Assembly (NCBI GenBank): GCA_030062745.1
Contig: CP099841.1
Location: 16,367,213-16,431,212, forward strand
Direction: 5' to 3'
DNA: 64,000 nucleotides
Source: Capitulum mitella
Lineage: Eukaryota > Arthropoda > Thecostraca > Pollicipedomorpha > Pollicipedidae
In this document: positions 13,990 to 26,148 of the stretch, one piece after another
How positions within the stretch are numbered: the stretch's first letter is position 1
Layout of the letters: each line of letters starts with the position of its first letter
The notes under the pieces: generated by a model
The model's input: the letters and a program-made list of their open reading frames with translations, nothing else
Database searches by the model: none
Told to the model about the DNA's origin: nothing
Position numbers and translations under genes: made by a program

Positions 13990-14620
13990 CAACTGATGAT
14001 GGGCAATGCATGACTACTAAAACTGAATGTCCAGAAAGATACAAGGTCAACCTCATTTAAGCATTCATCAGCAACTGTTCGAAATGTATGTCAGTCGACG
14101 CGGAACTGGGCAGGATGAAGCAAATCTTGACAGATACTGATTATTCTAACCAGTCTATCGGTGAACACGTCAAAAAGCGTATGGAGATGACGAAGGATGA
14201 ACACCCAGCTCCAGGCCGCAAACTGTGTACACATCTATTCTACGAAAATCAGCTAAACACTTTAAGGGGATCCGTCATCATGCGAAAAACGTCACTTGCG
14301 AATCGTCGGATGAAGAGGTTAAGCTCATCATATACTGCCCGGGTGGTACAGTACAAACTTTGTGATGAAAACAACGTAATGAAGACACACAGCACTCTGA
14401 AGAGCACCAAAGTAGCAGTACATCAGTTTTCCTATCCGTGCGAAGATTGCAGAATTCGTCAGATACGCTTCATCAGTGCTACGACCACAACTCTCTCTAG
14501 ACGACTGACCGCATTTGCACGACAGAGCTTCTTTTCAGCACTCATGACAAGCGTACAACAAAGATATCACGAGGCAAACCCTAAATGACATCACCACAGT
14601 ACTCATGACATGTACAGACT
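13990..14620 (+). mobile_element. Penelope-like retroelement fragment (RT C-terminus plus GIY-YIG start)
   Basis: Reading + from ~13995: GQCMTTKTECPERYK, an in-frame stop near 14058, then ELGRMKQIL, LFYENQLN and, in the open 166-codon frame 14088-14588, VHQFSYPCEDC and TTTTLSRRLT. The word order (TECP-RYK, EL-R-KQIL, LYYKNQ-like, CP-EDC, TTTTLSRRLT) is that of the RT C-terminus, linker and GIY-YIG endonuclease of Penelope-like elements. The YIG triad itself has decayed (FIS). Both ends are truncated and there is a stop, so it is a dead copy. The same family is present on the minus strand at 18.7-21.2 kb. Confidence 0.78.
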
Positions 14621-14709
14621 GGAGACGTGCAGATACGTACAGATTACAGACGATTAATGATCTACGGATTCTTCTGACAATGAAACATTACCCCTCCCTC
14701 ACCGTTCAG

Positions 14710-15904
14710 TTAACCCGCTTCCGACTGGGGGAGCGGATTGACCGATTCTTCCCCTGAGGTTTTTCCGAGATTGCGAGAGAATGAACAAACGCAGCGTCAC
14801 GACACTTTTTGTACCTTTTGCCTCATCATTCTCACACCTTGTACCATTCACCTCAGGTCAAGCAAGATGTCTGACCTAGGTGAGGTCACTTGGACCTATG
14901 TCCAAAAAGGTTTACCGACCTGTGACTTCTTCGCGAAACATGGTATCACAACAAACTTTCAAGGGCTAGAGATTTTGATGAATGCAATAAAACTGCTACC
15001 TCGGATTTTTGGAAATATCCGGGCCATTGACCTAAGGTCAAGCCCGTTTTCAGCATATGTCGTTCTCTAAAAACTGAAGGAATTTTTTTGCAACAATTTG
15101 AGTGTCGGAAGATCCAGGCACCCATTCGCCGTCAATGGTCAAAGTTTCAGTGACCTCCGACCACTGGCCGGAGGTCAGGTCTCGAATAATTATTATGAGT
15201 CAAAATGCACTGCCATCAAAATCGGCCGTGAATGACTCAGATGGGGTGGAAAATGGCAGAGCTGGCTCACGCAGTTGCGAATAAAACCAAAAAGCTCAAA
15301 AAGTCTCAAAAATTGCAAATTTTAGAAATAAACAGGCTCATGCGAATGGGGCTCCAACATTTGTGTACACTGATAACTATTGATTTTTCAACAGTTAAAC
15401 ACGAGAAACCACTGCAAAAACCATTAGAAACAAGAAACAACATTTGTAATGAAATATTTCGCGACAATAAAAGAGCGCTTAAATTAGTTTCCGTTAATTT
15501 CATCCCGCGTTCGAAGGCGCCCGCCATGCAGCGTTGCGGAGATCGCCGAGACTCAACGTTTCCGCGTATATATTGAACAAATCGGAGAAATTAGACGTGC
15601 ATCGGCATCTATGGTTAATTGTCAATTACCTGTCCGCTTGTGCCTGTATCTAGACTTTATTAGTCACAGCCCTTGAGATCCAGGCCGTTTCTCGGTCTCA
15701 TGCAGGCGGCTAAGAGAAAACATATATAGGGCGTAAATTGCTTGTCTATTTTCCAAAACTACAAATGAGATCAATCTCGAGCGTTTCTCGTCACGAGCTT
15801 TCCAACAGTGTGACTATTTTTATCGTGTAGCCAACCGTTTGCGACTTAGAGGGGGGTCAGCCCCCCCTCGGGAGTGCTCCGACCCACAGTCGGGCGCGGG
15901 TTAA
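14710..15904 (+). mobile_element. Family A element, copy 1 (TTAA-type MITE)
   Basis: Starts TTAACCCGCTTCCGACTG; the other end read inverted is TTAACCCGCGCCCGACTG, i.e. 18-base terminal repeats with two mismatches, with TTAA at both ends. Just inside each end lies a short GC hairpin. The interior carries GGTTTTTCCGAGATTGCG, TGACCTAGGTGAGG and repeated TGACCT/AGGTCA words. No transposase is encoded. Known: TTAA target duplication with CCC-starting termini is typical of piggyBac-type elements; assignment of this family is inference. Confidence 0.85.
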
Positions 15905-16087
15905 AATCATGCGTGACCGTGAGGCTGAGATGATCTCGCATAGGTCAGACAATCGGCGTGTGCTGTGCAGTGCATGTGGTATATGGTATATGTGTGCTTG
16001 ATTTTAACCTGTAGATACGGTCGTGATTCTGAAAGTGCTTAAGTAGTTATGACGCGCGTTGTACTTCAAAATTTGAAACTTGCCTTT

Positions 16088-18020
16088 GGGTCATTCCACG
16101 TCAAATCGCCCAAAAATTGACCCTACCCCTTTTTTAATTTTAATGTAATTATTTATGATCAATGTACCTATCGAAACATGATCAGCCGTAAAGTTTTATC
16201 CCAGGGTGACCTCTGAGGTCAAAGTTACATGTCGTGAAAGGTCACCGATTTTTACATGCATTGCATAATTCAAATGGCCGTAACTCGGCGACAGAGTGTC
16301 ACAGGAATGTGTGACTATCGCCATTTGAAAGAAAAATGTTCCTGGTTTCTTATGGGAGTCATTTTTTTTCGGTGAACTCGCTGTGACATTTGACTTAACT
16401 AGGTCACATAGAACATTTTTGGTTTTAACCTTGTTTTCCCATCGTGATCTTCGCGAAAATGTAGTGCAGTATGCCCCTAAGTATGTATAAAAGGCATGAA
16501 GAAACGTTTCTGGGCAAACCGAAACTTTTTCAGATGTCTTGAATTTAGTGCTGTCAAGTGGTGCTTGAGAAATATCCCCCCAGGCTATTTGACGAAGACT
16601 GATTGACCTCGTGCGTCTCGTTCGTCCGATTGTTCTTCAGTTCGGTATGCGCAATGCCTGCGTTACACATCAGCCTAGTTTTAAACTGCTTGACCAGGAA
16701 GGTCAAAGGTCATGGCACCCCACCGCCAATCGATCCCTGTCATCCCAATCTGACATACCCGTTCTTAACATTTACACGGTAGTGAGTCTGTCGAGTGTTT
16801 TAGGTCCTTTAAGGCAATTGAGACAATCTTAGCTGAGCATCGGGGCTTTTTGAAAGTCAAGCGAGGTCGTTTACCTTGATTGACCGTGGATAAACTGTTG
16901 GCTTTGCACCATTCGTAACTTTATCAGGACAATGATCCCGAATTTCACATATATTGTTCACATATCTGAGTTTCCACGCATCGAAGATTCCATTTTGTCA
17001 TGTTCATTTGACTTCTTCTGAATGTAGGAAGAGTTGCAAATGAAATGGCAGCTTCGTATAGAAGTAGAGAGAGATGATGATTAAGAATACGTGTGAAAAA
17101 AGAAAATTAACTTCCTTAGGCATGGAAAGAACATAAATAATTAAACTCGTGCAAAATGTGAATGAAATTAGAACCCAGCGCCCAAAAAATTTATGAATGG
17201 CCCGAAGTCAGAATAAGTAATCCAAGGTCAACCGATGTCAGTGACCTCGGTTGACCGTCAAAATGCCGATGCACTACTAGGATTATCTCAGTTGGCTTTA
17301 GGGCCTAAGCACACCCGAGAGACTCACTCATGGAAATATTAAGAACGGATATGTCAAAGTTAGATGGCAAGGGTCGATTGGTGATGGGGTGTCACGACTT
17401 TGACGTTTCTGGTCAAGCAATTTAACACTAGGCTGATGTATAGCAGGCGCGCAGGGCATTATGCACAGCAAATTGTAGAACAATCGGACTTACAAAAAGC
17501 ATGAGATCAATTAGTCTTGTCAGGTAGCCTCAGGGCACATTTCTCAAGCGCCTCTCGGCAACACTGAATTCAAGACAAACGAAAAAGCTTCATTTTGCCC
17601 AGAAATGTTTTTGCCGTGCTTATTGCAGACATTTGGGAACATATTGTGCTACATTTTCGCGAAGATCACGGTAGGCAAACATGGTTTAAACCGAAAATGT
17701 TCTATACGACCTAGTCGGGTCAAAGGTCATCCCGAGGTCACCGAAAAACGAACTCTTTTATGAAAGCTGAACCATTTATCCCTCGAATGTCGCGAATCGC
17801 ACCTTCGTGTAACAATCTGTTGCCGAGTTATGGTTATTTGGATCATGCAGGGTCTCTAACAAATTGGTGACCTTTCATGCCTGTGACTTTGACCTCAGAG
17901 GTCACCCAGCGCAAAAAATTATACCTGATCATGCTTCGACAGGTTCTATGAGAGTACCAAAGTTCATCAAAATCGAAAGGGGTCGGGTCAATATTTGTGC
18001 GATTTGATGTGGAATGACCC
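16088..18020. repeat. Giant inverted repeat (foldback), arms ~0.83 kb
   Basis: The left arm (16088 to ~16918) begins GGGTCATTCCACGTCAAATC, and the right arm (~17195 to 18020) ends as its complement. Along the arms, in mirrored order, are TGACCTCTGAGGTCAAAG, GAAAGGTCACC, TTTTCGCGAA, TCCGATTGTTCT, CATCAGCCTAGT and GCATCGG. The arms are diverged but alignable from end to end. A ~275-base AT-rich loop separates them. No TTAA ends, no clear target duplication and no coding sequence. If transcribed it would make a long hairpin RNA. Confidence 0.85.
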
Positions 18021-18351
18021 TTTTCTTATGCCGTCACGATAAGAATTCATTCTGAAGATCAAAACTGTCTTTTCCGAGACGTCAGTGTACTTTTTATTAA
18101 ATGTAATTTTTTTGTAAACATGATATCAGAGACTTCAACGACATGGAAAGCGACAGCCCGGACCAAAAAACAATGAGGAACTGTTGAAAGCCGAAATAGC
18201 CGTTTCGTTTAACGAAGCAGGTAAAACATGAATATTTTCTACCGCATTTCAGGAATATACGTATACATATGTATACATAAGTATATATAGTTTCATTAAA
18301 AATCACAGCATATCTGGCACTGACGTGCTTCTTGGACAATGATTCATTACT

Positions 18352-19170
18352 CCAGATCAGTCGTTATCCATCATCGGAAAAACTGTTTAGAAGGGTGCCT
18401 ATATTACTCGGTAACATTTCGTTGGTTTTGTCAACGTCATCAGGCAGCATACGCTCCATTGCACCTAAGAACGATATACAAAACATTGGTGGTCGTATCC
18501 GGTCAAAATTACATCTCCGCATTTTGTGCTCAAAAAGTCCTTTGATTTCATGAACACTGTTAATTGCAGAACATATTCGTGGGCACCTTTGATAATGATG
18601 GACGCCGGAGTTGTCATTACCCCATACTTTTTTATCCAGCTTACATTCTTGGTGTCAGAGGTTGGTCGTCACGTAGCCACAGTGTGTCCCGCGTGTTCAT
18701 CTGCCGATTAATGGAGCGATCTTTATCTGGGATGTAAACGGCTTCCAACACCTTCAGTTTGCCTTTGTGAACGCATTTGGCCAGCATAGTAGTACCGTCC
18801 ACCAGTTCAGCTCTTGTCAGTTGAGATCCATGAGTGGATCTCACATGCCGTTTCGGCACCAAGAATGTAAGCTGGATAAAAAAGTGCGGGCTGATGACAA
18901 TACCGGCGTCCATCATCATCAGAGGTGCCCAAAAGTATATTTTGCGATTGACTGTAGATATTTCCATGAAGTGAAATGACTTATTTGAGCCGAAAACACG
19001 GAGACGTAATCTTGACCCGACACGACCACTAATGTTTTGTATATCGTTGTTACTTACAATTGTGCCTATGTTGTCTGATGATGTTGGCAGGACCAACGAA
19101 ACGTTGTTGAGTAACATAGGCACCCTTCTAAACAGTTTTTCCTACTATGGAAAACGACTGATTCGGATTA
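18352..19170. mobile_element. PLE 3' region with inverted ~310-bp flanking arms
   Basis: 18352-18655 on + is repeated in inverted orientation at about 19170-18850. Shared words are AAAAACTGTTTAGAAGGGTG, AACGATATACAAAACATT and TTTTTTATCCAGCTTACATT. Between the arms, on the minus strand (about 18850-18650), sits a coding tail: LTRAELVDGTTML, LKVLEAVYI and SINRQMNTRDTLWL. This is the terminal GIY-YIG/linker signature of Penelope-like elements. Known: PLE copies often carry pseudo-LTR or inverted terminal segments, so the arms may be such repeats. Confidence 0.65.
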
Positions 19171-19639
19171 TTGAATTATTATCGAAGGAACACGTCAGCC
19201 AGGGTATTCAGGCAGGATATTTTCATTCGTTCTTGCCTTACTGAATGCCAAGGCATATCAACTTTTTATGTTTTCTTTTGTCGGTTATTCCATTTTTTGT
19301 ATTAAGGTTTTCGTATAGATCGGAAGATTGCAAATTAATCCTCCAGTGTTCATGCCATAGTTAAATTGCATTTTCAGTGACATTTCGGTGACATTCACCA
19401 TCTTCAGAATATGTACAGTAGGTTGAGCGCTGATGAAGAATATTCAACATCATATGTGTTTCAGGCTCGAGCAATTAAATAAAGGACACTCTGACATCAT
19501 GAGGAAGAAATTCAAATCGAAATAAGACAACTGAACTATGAATTAGCAACGGACCCAGAAAGTACAAGCGCACAGAAAAGAAGAATATACAGGAGGTGTA
19601 AACCATGTTTAATGGAGGTGAATATTATGTACATGCATT

Positions 19640-20440
19640 GCCGAACAACTCCAAGGTAACGCAGGAGTTGATCTGCCGATTCAGTTTTAGTCGGTCACGT
19701 TGGATGAAGAGAGCTTCGTATATCATGAGCTTCCCACGGCCCGCTGATGATTCTAAGATGACGATGTTAAATGTGAGGTCATTTTTGGCGATGTGAGTCC
19801 TGTGTTCCTGAAGCATGTGATGTGGAGTTCCATCTGAGGTGAACGGTCACACGTCGTCAGAGGGTAGTAGTGATGGATGAAGCCGGCAGTCTTCATGTGG
19901 GCATTTAAATTTGTACACGACATTCATGCATTTGAGTTGGCTGAAGTCTTTCGTTACGTTGTTTTTGAGGACAAGATGACTGGTTTTCTTACTTTTGTAG
20001 CAAATGATGATGTCAGGTTTCTTGTCTTTGTCAATAGGTAAAACGTTGCTGTAAATGATGTTCCTGAGTGCTCTTTCGTCTACTTTCTACGATGGACATA
20101 TTTGATTTTTGTAATAAAGCTTGATGGTGTTTTGCTTGACAGTGGGCCCAGTCTGTTGAAGATGGCGATTCAGTTGTTTCTTGATTTCGTTACCAATCTC
20201 TGTGTTGTTAAAGTCGTTGTTCAGCGGAGTTTGTTTGGTCCGTTGCAGCTCGTCATGAAGGGCTTCGGAGTCTGTGCAGTACTTGATTGCTCTGCGGACA
20301 ACGGAGTGTAAGACGTTCAGGCTGTAACTGTCAGGGCATTTGCTGGTGCCATTCAAGCACCTTCCAGTTTCACTTGGTCTTCGGTGGACCTTGGTCTTGA
20401 AAACTCAATCACCGGCGTGGATGCTCTGGTCCAGAGAAGC
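19640..20440 (-). mobile_element. Penelope-like retroelement fragment (RT C-terminus, linker, GIY-YIG tail)
   Basis: Reading minus from ~20430: TKVHRRPSETGRCLNGTSKC, PDSYSLNVLHSVVRRA, LHDELQRTKQTPLNND, IKLYYKNQ, a stop at ~20087, then DERALRNIIYSNVLP, SHLVLKNNVTKDFSQLKC, VVYKFKCPHEDC, a second stop, then GTPHHMLQEH and LMIYEALFIQRD with LNRQINSC. The order matches a Penelope-like element from late RT to the C-terminal end. The GIY-YIG core after CPHEDC is degraded. An (AT)n tract directly upstream ends recognisable homology. Confidence 0.82.
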
Positions 20441-20475
20441 AATACGGCGGTCGTTGCTAATGTTGGTTGTAAATT

Positions 20476-20478
<3 letters not shown>

Positions 20479-20538
<60 letters not shown>
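20479..20538. repeat. (AT)n microsatellite
   Basis: About 30 uninterrupted AT units, abutting the 5' limit of the PLE fragment. Confidence 0.95.
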
Positions 20539-20542
<4 letters not shown>

Positions 20543-20984
20543 GCAGTAGAAAACTTTCGTTTTTACCTATTTCATTGGAAGAGACGGCTATTTCGCCTTT
20601 CACCAGTTTCTCCAGTGCTTTTGCAATGATTCGGGCTGTCGCTTTCCACGTCGTTGAAAGTTTCGATGTCGTCTGGTAAAGACTGGAAGCATATTATTAT
20701 CGACACGCTGTTGGTTGAATGCTACAGCGGAACAGACATGTTTCTTTCGTGAACTCTATCTTTCGCATGGTAAGTTTTCCATGCTGTGTTTATAAATGAT
20801 ATGATTCAACAAAATAATAGTAATTGCGTAAAAATACTTGATATGTATTGTCAATTATCGTCATTTATTGCACATTTCCAAGACGAAAACAGCCGATCGC
20901 AAAGAAAAGGTCGTTTTTGTAAAAGTCGTGCGACATGTTAATATACACTTCCAGATGGCATGTACAATAAAATACATGAATAAC

Positions 20985-21240
20985 CTACCACCAAAAGAAC
21001 GTATAGACTTGCGAAAAGAACATGGTCATCGTCACTTGCACAACCTGCTGCCCGGCGAAAAGCTGGGGGCCGTCGTACAGGAGCAACGTTCCTCGAGCGC
21101 TCACTTGGAAGTTGATGGTGGGGTCCATCTCTCTGATAAGTACCGCTTCCTGGACTAGAAGTGGACACTTGTCGGAAATTGTAGCCAAGATCATGGTGTT
21201 TTCAGACATGTCTCATCTGGTAAGAGGTATGTCGTGGCAG
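20985..21240 (-). mobile_element. Penelope-like retroelement fragment (C-terminal tail)
   Basis: The minus strand reads HDIPLTR, a stop, then DMSENTMILATISDKCPLLV, QEAVLIREMDPTINFQV and GTLLLYDGP. This is the H-x-LTR, NT-IL, EA-LI, P-IN, L-LYDG pattern at the end of Penelope-like ORFs. It is a separate copy from 19640-20440 because it repeats the same C-terminal region. Confidence 0.72.
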
Positions 21241-21759
21241 GTTACGGTGTGGGTCTTTGGTCCACCCGTTCCAAGAGGCATAGGTACACGGCGGCTCCGG
21301 AAAACGCAACAGAAACACTCTCAGAAGCATCCTCAAGAAAACTAATGAAGTCCATAACTTAAAATGTCCTTGTGAGGAATGCAGGTATCACAACGCAGAC
21401 TGCACCGGCAGTCAGACACAACAACCGTATTGTCACGAAGGCTGACGATGCACTTGATAGATGGAGCCCCCACGTGAACACATGCTCCAACAACACATCA
21501 CTGTGCTCGCAAGAAAACATCAGACGGAAAACACCAGAATTCTAAAGAGATGCAATGATAAAACTGATGATGCTGAAAGCACTTCTCATTCTGAGCAGCT
21601 CCCCGGCGCTCAACAAGCACTTAAAATTTAGCATAACGCTAGGCCTGTGGGGTGATCGAAAATGAAATGGGGTTATGGGCCATCTATGTGAGTGTATGTT
21701 TAGGAGTATTGTGTTTTTTCATTGTCTTTACGTGCACTTCCATGATACGGCCGGGCCGT

Positions 21760-21896
21760 GGCTGGCTAACCCTTTCGGTTTCGGACCAAATACAGGTGCG
21801 CGTTCTGGGTCTCAAACCCAGTTCCTGCCATGCACTGAATGTGTTGTCCTCATCCATCAAGCTACCACGGCGCTTAATCCGACCCGACACCAAAGT
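21760..21896 (-). mobile_element. Putative tRNA-derived SINE, copy 1
   Basis: On the minus strand GGTAGCTTGATGGATGAGG (21866-21848) fits a pol III A box, and GGGTTTGAGACCC (21819-21807) fits a B box. Spacing is similar to a tRNA. The ~35 bases after the B box (CTGTATTTGGTCCGAAACC) match the second copy at 23.1 kb. No intact tRNA fold is claimed. Confidence 0.5.
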
Positions 21897-23059
21897 ATAA
21901 TGGCACTCGGAGGCTACGCCGACACGTTATGCGTTCTCCTATTCGATTTCAGAAATTACAGATTATACAAGTTTGCTAATGTCATGCATGTCACAAAAGG
22001 AAAACGTCACCTGACGGTGGCGTTACCAACGATACGTAAACAAGCCACCACTCGCTGCCTGCTTAATAATTACGTACAGCCTGTGTGTGTTGACAGTTTT
22101 TAAATGCATGTTCAAGCCTAACAATACCTTACCTGACTAACTTAACCTGTCCTACACCTACTTCCACACCTACTCTTGTCCGGACGCTTAAGTTTTCCAA
22201 CAGCTAAGCTTTCGTTTTGTTTTCGTCATTTTCTCAAACCTCAAACGTCAAACGTCATTTTCGTTTTGGAAAATGACGACGGCTTGACTACTAAGACGAA
22301 TTTACTGTAGTTCTGGGCAACATTGATTGCACCGTCGCTACCTGTGGTGCCACTGTCACGGGTGATGATCTTGAATGGTGAGATGATGCCAACTCGCAGA
22401 TTTCCTGCCCCCTTGGCTTCGTCAGTGCCTTCCCAGCCCATCTTTAGCAAACGATATGAAGATAAGAACACAAGCTTCCGTATTTTCCATCACTTTAATT
22501 TATTAGTATTCGATAAGATACAAAACACGAATACGTTCATGATGAAGACATCTGTAAAATCCATCCTGATCTTAAAGCCATTGCACAAGCGCCAGTATGC
22601 AGTTGCCCATGCACAATCCTGCCTCGGGTTCATCATTTTTGAATATCAAGTTACCATTTATTGCCAGATTCAATAGCAGGAAAGGAAAACGCGGAATTAA
22701 GTATATGCTTTTTCTTGCAATACCCAGCGACTGTAGCAGACTTTCCCGGCATAAATGTTGGAGCCTACATTTGGCAGTTACTAGGGGATATAATCCCGCA
22801 ATCAGATGGTTGGAGAGAACGCATCACCCGTTCCTTCTCCTGTGGCGAAGCCAATGATTTTGTGATATCTTTCCTCCATTTCTTTGTTTATCCTGGATAA
22901 TTACATATTTTATTAATTTTTTCATTTTATTTCATTCATTCATTTTCCTACATAAAGCTAGCCCTAACGTTCTGTAGTGGATGACATTTGGATCAGAGCC
23001 AAACTACGCTGAGCTTGTTGCTCGACCATGACCCCACCACCCAAATGTTCCCAGATATG

Positions 23060-23215
23060 GAGTTATTTTGCCTCAGGCGACGTGCCAAATGGCGCTGTGA
23101 CCCTTTTGGTCTCGGGTTAAATACAGTTGCCCGTTTTGGGACTGGAACCCAGTGCTTGGTACGCACGGGATCTGTTGTGCGATTACTTATCCATCTGGCC
23201 ACAGAGACGATGACA
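23060..23215 (-). mobile_element. Putative tRNA-derived SINE, copy 2
   Basis: Minus strand TGGCCAGATGGATAAG (~23201-23187) is a good A box and GGGTTCCAGTCCC (23150-23138) a good B box. This is followed by CTGTATTTAACCCGAGACC and AAAAGGGT, as in the copy at 21.8 kb. The body downstream differs between the two. Confidence 0.55.
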
Positions 23216-23229
23216 GCGACGACGACTAA

Positions 23230-24946
23230 TCTATTATTGATTTAGATGGTGCTTGCCATTCAACTGTAATTGGGTCTTGAGGGAAGTGGAAATAGCTTGG
23301 TGTTACTTTGGTAGTCCTGCAGTAAATACGTTTCTTACCCACAACTAAGATCTCAATACTTTTCCGATGTCGAAAAGATAACAGATGGCCTTTGCAATGA
23401 AAGGCTGAACAAGAACCAAATAAAGACAGGTCCTAGAACTGACCTGATGCTTCATATCATTGCCGCAAAATGCTATATCTGCGATTGCTCATTTTCGTAA
23501 GATCTCCATATGGGACTCAGATATGGCGAACCTGAATGATATCATTCAGAGCATCTAGGCATTGATCAGAGAGCTTGAACATTGTCTATGAAGAATAAAA
23601 AAAGAGTCAAAACCATGCTACCACCTCACTCATTCTAGATTATCCTCTTCCATGTTTTCCAAGCCGATGGTTTCCTGTGCCATGATTAGTGATTTCCATT
23701 ACAGCCCTCCTCCATTGTTAACGTCCCAGAGCAATGGAGGACTTGAGCAGGAGTGTGGACGATTGAAGATGGTCTTACTACTAAGCACACACTGGTCTTA
23801 GGTCCGTGTTTTACATTGGGTGGTCGTCAGAAGTCATTTGGTTTCAAGGTTTCAGTGGGTCATGTCACAGAACTATTACTGTACCGCCAACAATGATGAC
23901 ATGGCGCCACTACCTCTGTCACCGCTTAGCAGTTTGGCTCATGAGAAAAAAAACGTTGCTTACATCACTAAAAGATAATTAAACGAACCATCATACGAAT
24001 AGAGAAAGACCACAGCGCGAAAGCAGAGGCCTGAAACCTGGTTTCTCAAAAATGAGTTTTACATCGAACTTCAGGGGCTAACGGATTTTTAACACCACTG
24101 AGCTCAGTGATGCCCTTTAACTGTGGCCAGGAACGATCGTTCCTCTAGATCGCAGAGGACGCTCCATATCATTGTGGGGTGCCGCCAGCTGGTCGTTTGC
24201 GGTTGTACACATGTCTCCCTTTTGACGACCTTCGGGGTTTTTGCAAGGGACCTTATTATTGGTTTCAAAGTGTGTTGCAATACTGTGCTCAAATTTATTG
24301 TCCATAACACTTGCCCTCGGACATGCAATCGATCCTCGACAAAGAAACCTGGACAGTGCACGATCGTTTATGTACCACAGGACCTCGTACACACTTCATA
24401 TGTGAGGTGCAATTATACACAGACGTCACTTGTTACGAAGCCGTAATATTGTTTTTATTCATTTAATGTTGCAATGTTGAATGGACTTCCAAGTGGGGTA
24501 AGACGAAAAGACAATAATTCAATAATGTTGAAATGGACTTCCTAAGAAGGTTCCTGCCAACACTGTCATTAATTTTCTTCGCTACTTTTCCATGGATGAA
24601 AGACAAACATCTGTTACTGGTGGACCTAATGTCACTACGACGCTCTTAGAATACAGGTCTATAATATTTCTCACTAGAACATCCGTAGGAATTTAATCCT
24701 CACCACTATTTGCCATTAGGTCATGTTCGACAGTACGGGGGGATGCGACCCCCAGCAGTTTCCAAACGTTACGTGATAGGGCGGCGAAACCAAAACGAGA
24801 GTTCAGCTAAGGCTTTCAGGTAAACCATGATACTCAGTTTCATCCACTTTGTTTACACAACTATCTTACCAGCGACTTAATAGGACGTCATATCAGTGGA
24901 TTCTGCTTTTCATTGGATGTTTAGAGCCTTAAGATACACGGCGCAT
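23230..24946. other. Unrecognised non-coding stretch
   Basis: No exon, repeat or RNA recognised. Confidence 0.4.
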
Positions 24947-26148
24947 TTAACCCTATTCCCGGAGGGCTAGACGGTATGGTCGATTCCCGGCAGGGGGGCG
25001 GGTTCGGCCCCCATCTCGAAAACCACACGTCCGATTTCATCGCAACAAACGGCAATCGATTTGCCGTGACGTGAACTACACTTTTATAAAAAGAAATTTT
25101 CAAAATCTCGAAATTCTTGGATACAGGGGGAAAATGTCAAAATGGGGGTACTTTTAGACTTCTTATAACTCCGTTGTTTATAGACCGATTTCAGTGAAAC
25201 TGGCATGAATCGAGAGATTATGGATAGGGCTTTTACTATGGATACACAAATCTGGAATTTTGATAAAATTCATGGGCGTTCAAAGGGTTTCAAAAATAGG
25301 AGGATTAGTTTTCTAATGACTGAATGAGCAAAAGAGGCAAAAACAGTTTTTTGGCTTCTGCTAGTCATGTTACTCTAAAGAAGTACAAATCGCGTTACAA
25401 TGTTTGTATAATGTTAGCATAGGCGGTGCCAGGGACATGAAAAAGGGGGAACTGTCATGGTCACACGTTCTTCATATCAACTTGTGACCTTTCACCTTAA
25501 ATGACCTCCAGTGACCTTAGGGTCACTTGGAATGATGTCATGTGCATTCAGTATTATCTGCCAACGTTTTTTATCATTTGAATTCACTCTATTAAAAAAA
25601 AAAATCATTTTATGACTATTGCGATATAATGTACGCCCACTGACATTTTAGGTCATAGCTCCGTGACCCGACCTGATACCAAGCGAAAACGTGGTACACA
25701 AGTAGAGGGCACCCTTCTGCGTCATATATTTTCTGGGTTTGGCATTTGAAAAAACGACGCCGAAATTATCGCAAAAAAACAAATTTTAACTTTTGACCTT
25801 GACCTGACCTTGCATTGTGACCCCAGACAAACAAAATTACATCTGCACATTGCCCAACTATTTAGCTATACATCCATGTAAAGTTTTAAGTTCTATCTTA
25901 AAATTCTGTTTTTGGCAGGCATTTTCCTTTTACCCTCAACATGGCCAAAAATGGCCTGAGGTGCCTCCCAAAAACGCTGCCTGGCTCCGCTCCTGAGCAA
26001 AGTAGAATTGTGAAATTTTGTCACAGCGCGTAGGAAGAATAACTAGGGAAAGTCACCAAGTTTCGCGCAGCAGCATTAAAAAGCCTGGAATAAGCAAGCA
26101 AAAAACCCCAGGGGGGCGGATTCAGCCCCCTGCCGGGAATAGGGTTAA
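24947..26148 (+). mobile_element. Family B element, copy 1 (TTAA-type MITE, intact ends)
   Basis: TTAACCCTATTCCCGG at the left and its exact complement CCGGGAATAGGGTTAA at the right make perfect 16-base termini with TTAA on both sides. Each end is followed by a GGGGGC...GCCCCC hairpin. The interior has TGACCTCCAGTGACCTTAGG, TAGGTCATAGCTCCGTGACC and GGCCTGAGGTGCCTCCC. No long ORF. The best preserved B copy, useful as the family reference. Confidence 0.88.

Noticed and set aside
16088-18020. The foldback as another TTAA-type MITE
   Set aside because: Its ends are GGGTCATTCCAC without flanking TTAA or CCC termini, and the arms extend hundreds of bases, unlike A, B and F.
21807-21866. A functional tRNA gene at the A/B boxes
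   Set aside because: No acceptor stem pairing or plausible anticodon arm could be drawn; a SINE head is the better reading.
22241-22471. Minus-strand frame with a protein-like look
   Set aside because: I could not match it to any family. The other strand is open too, so no coding call was made.
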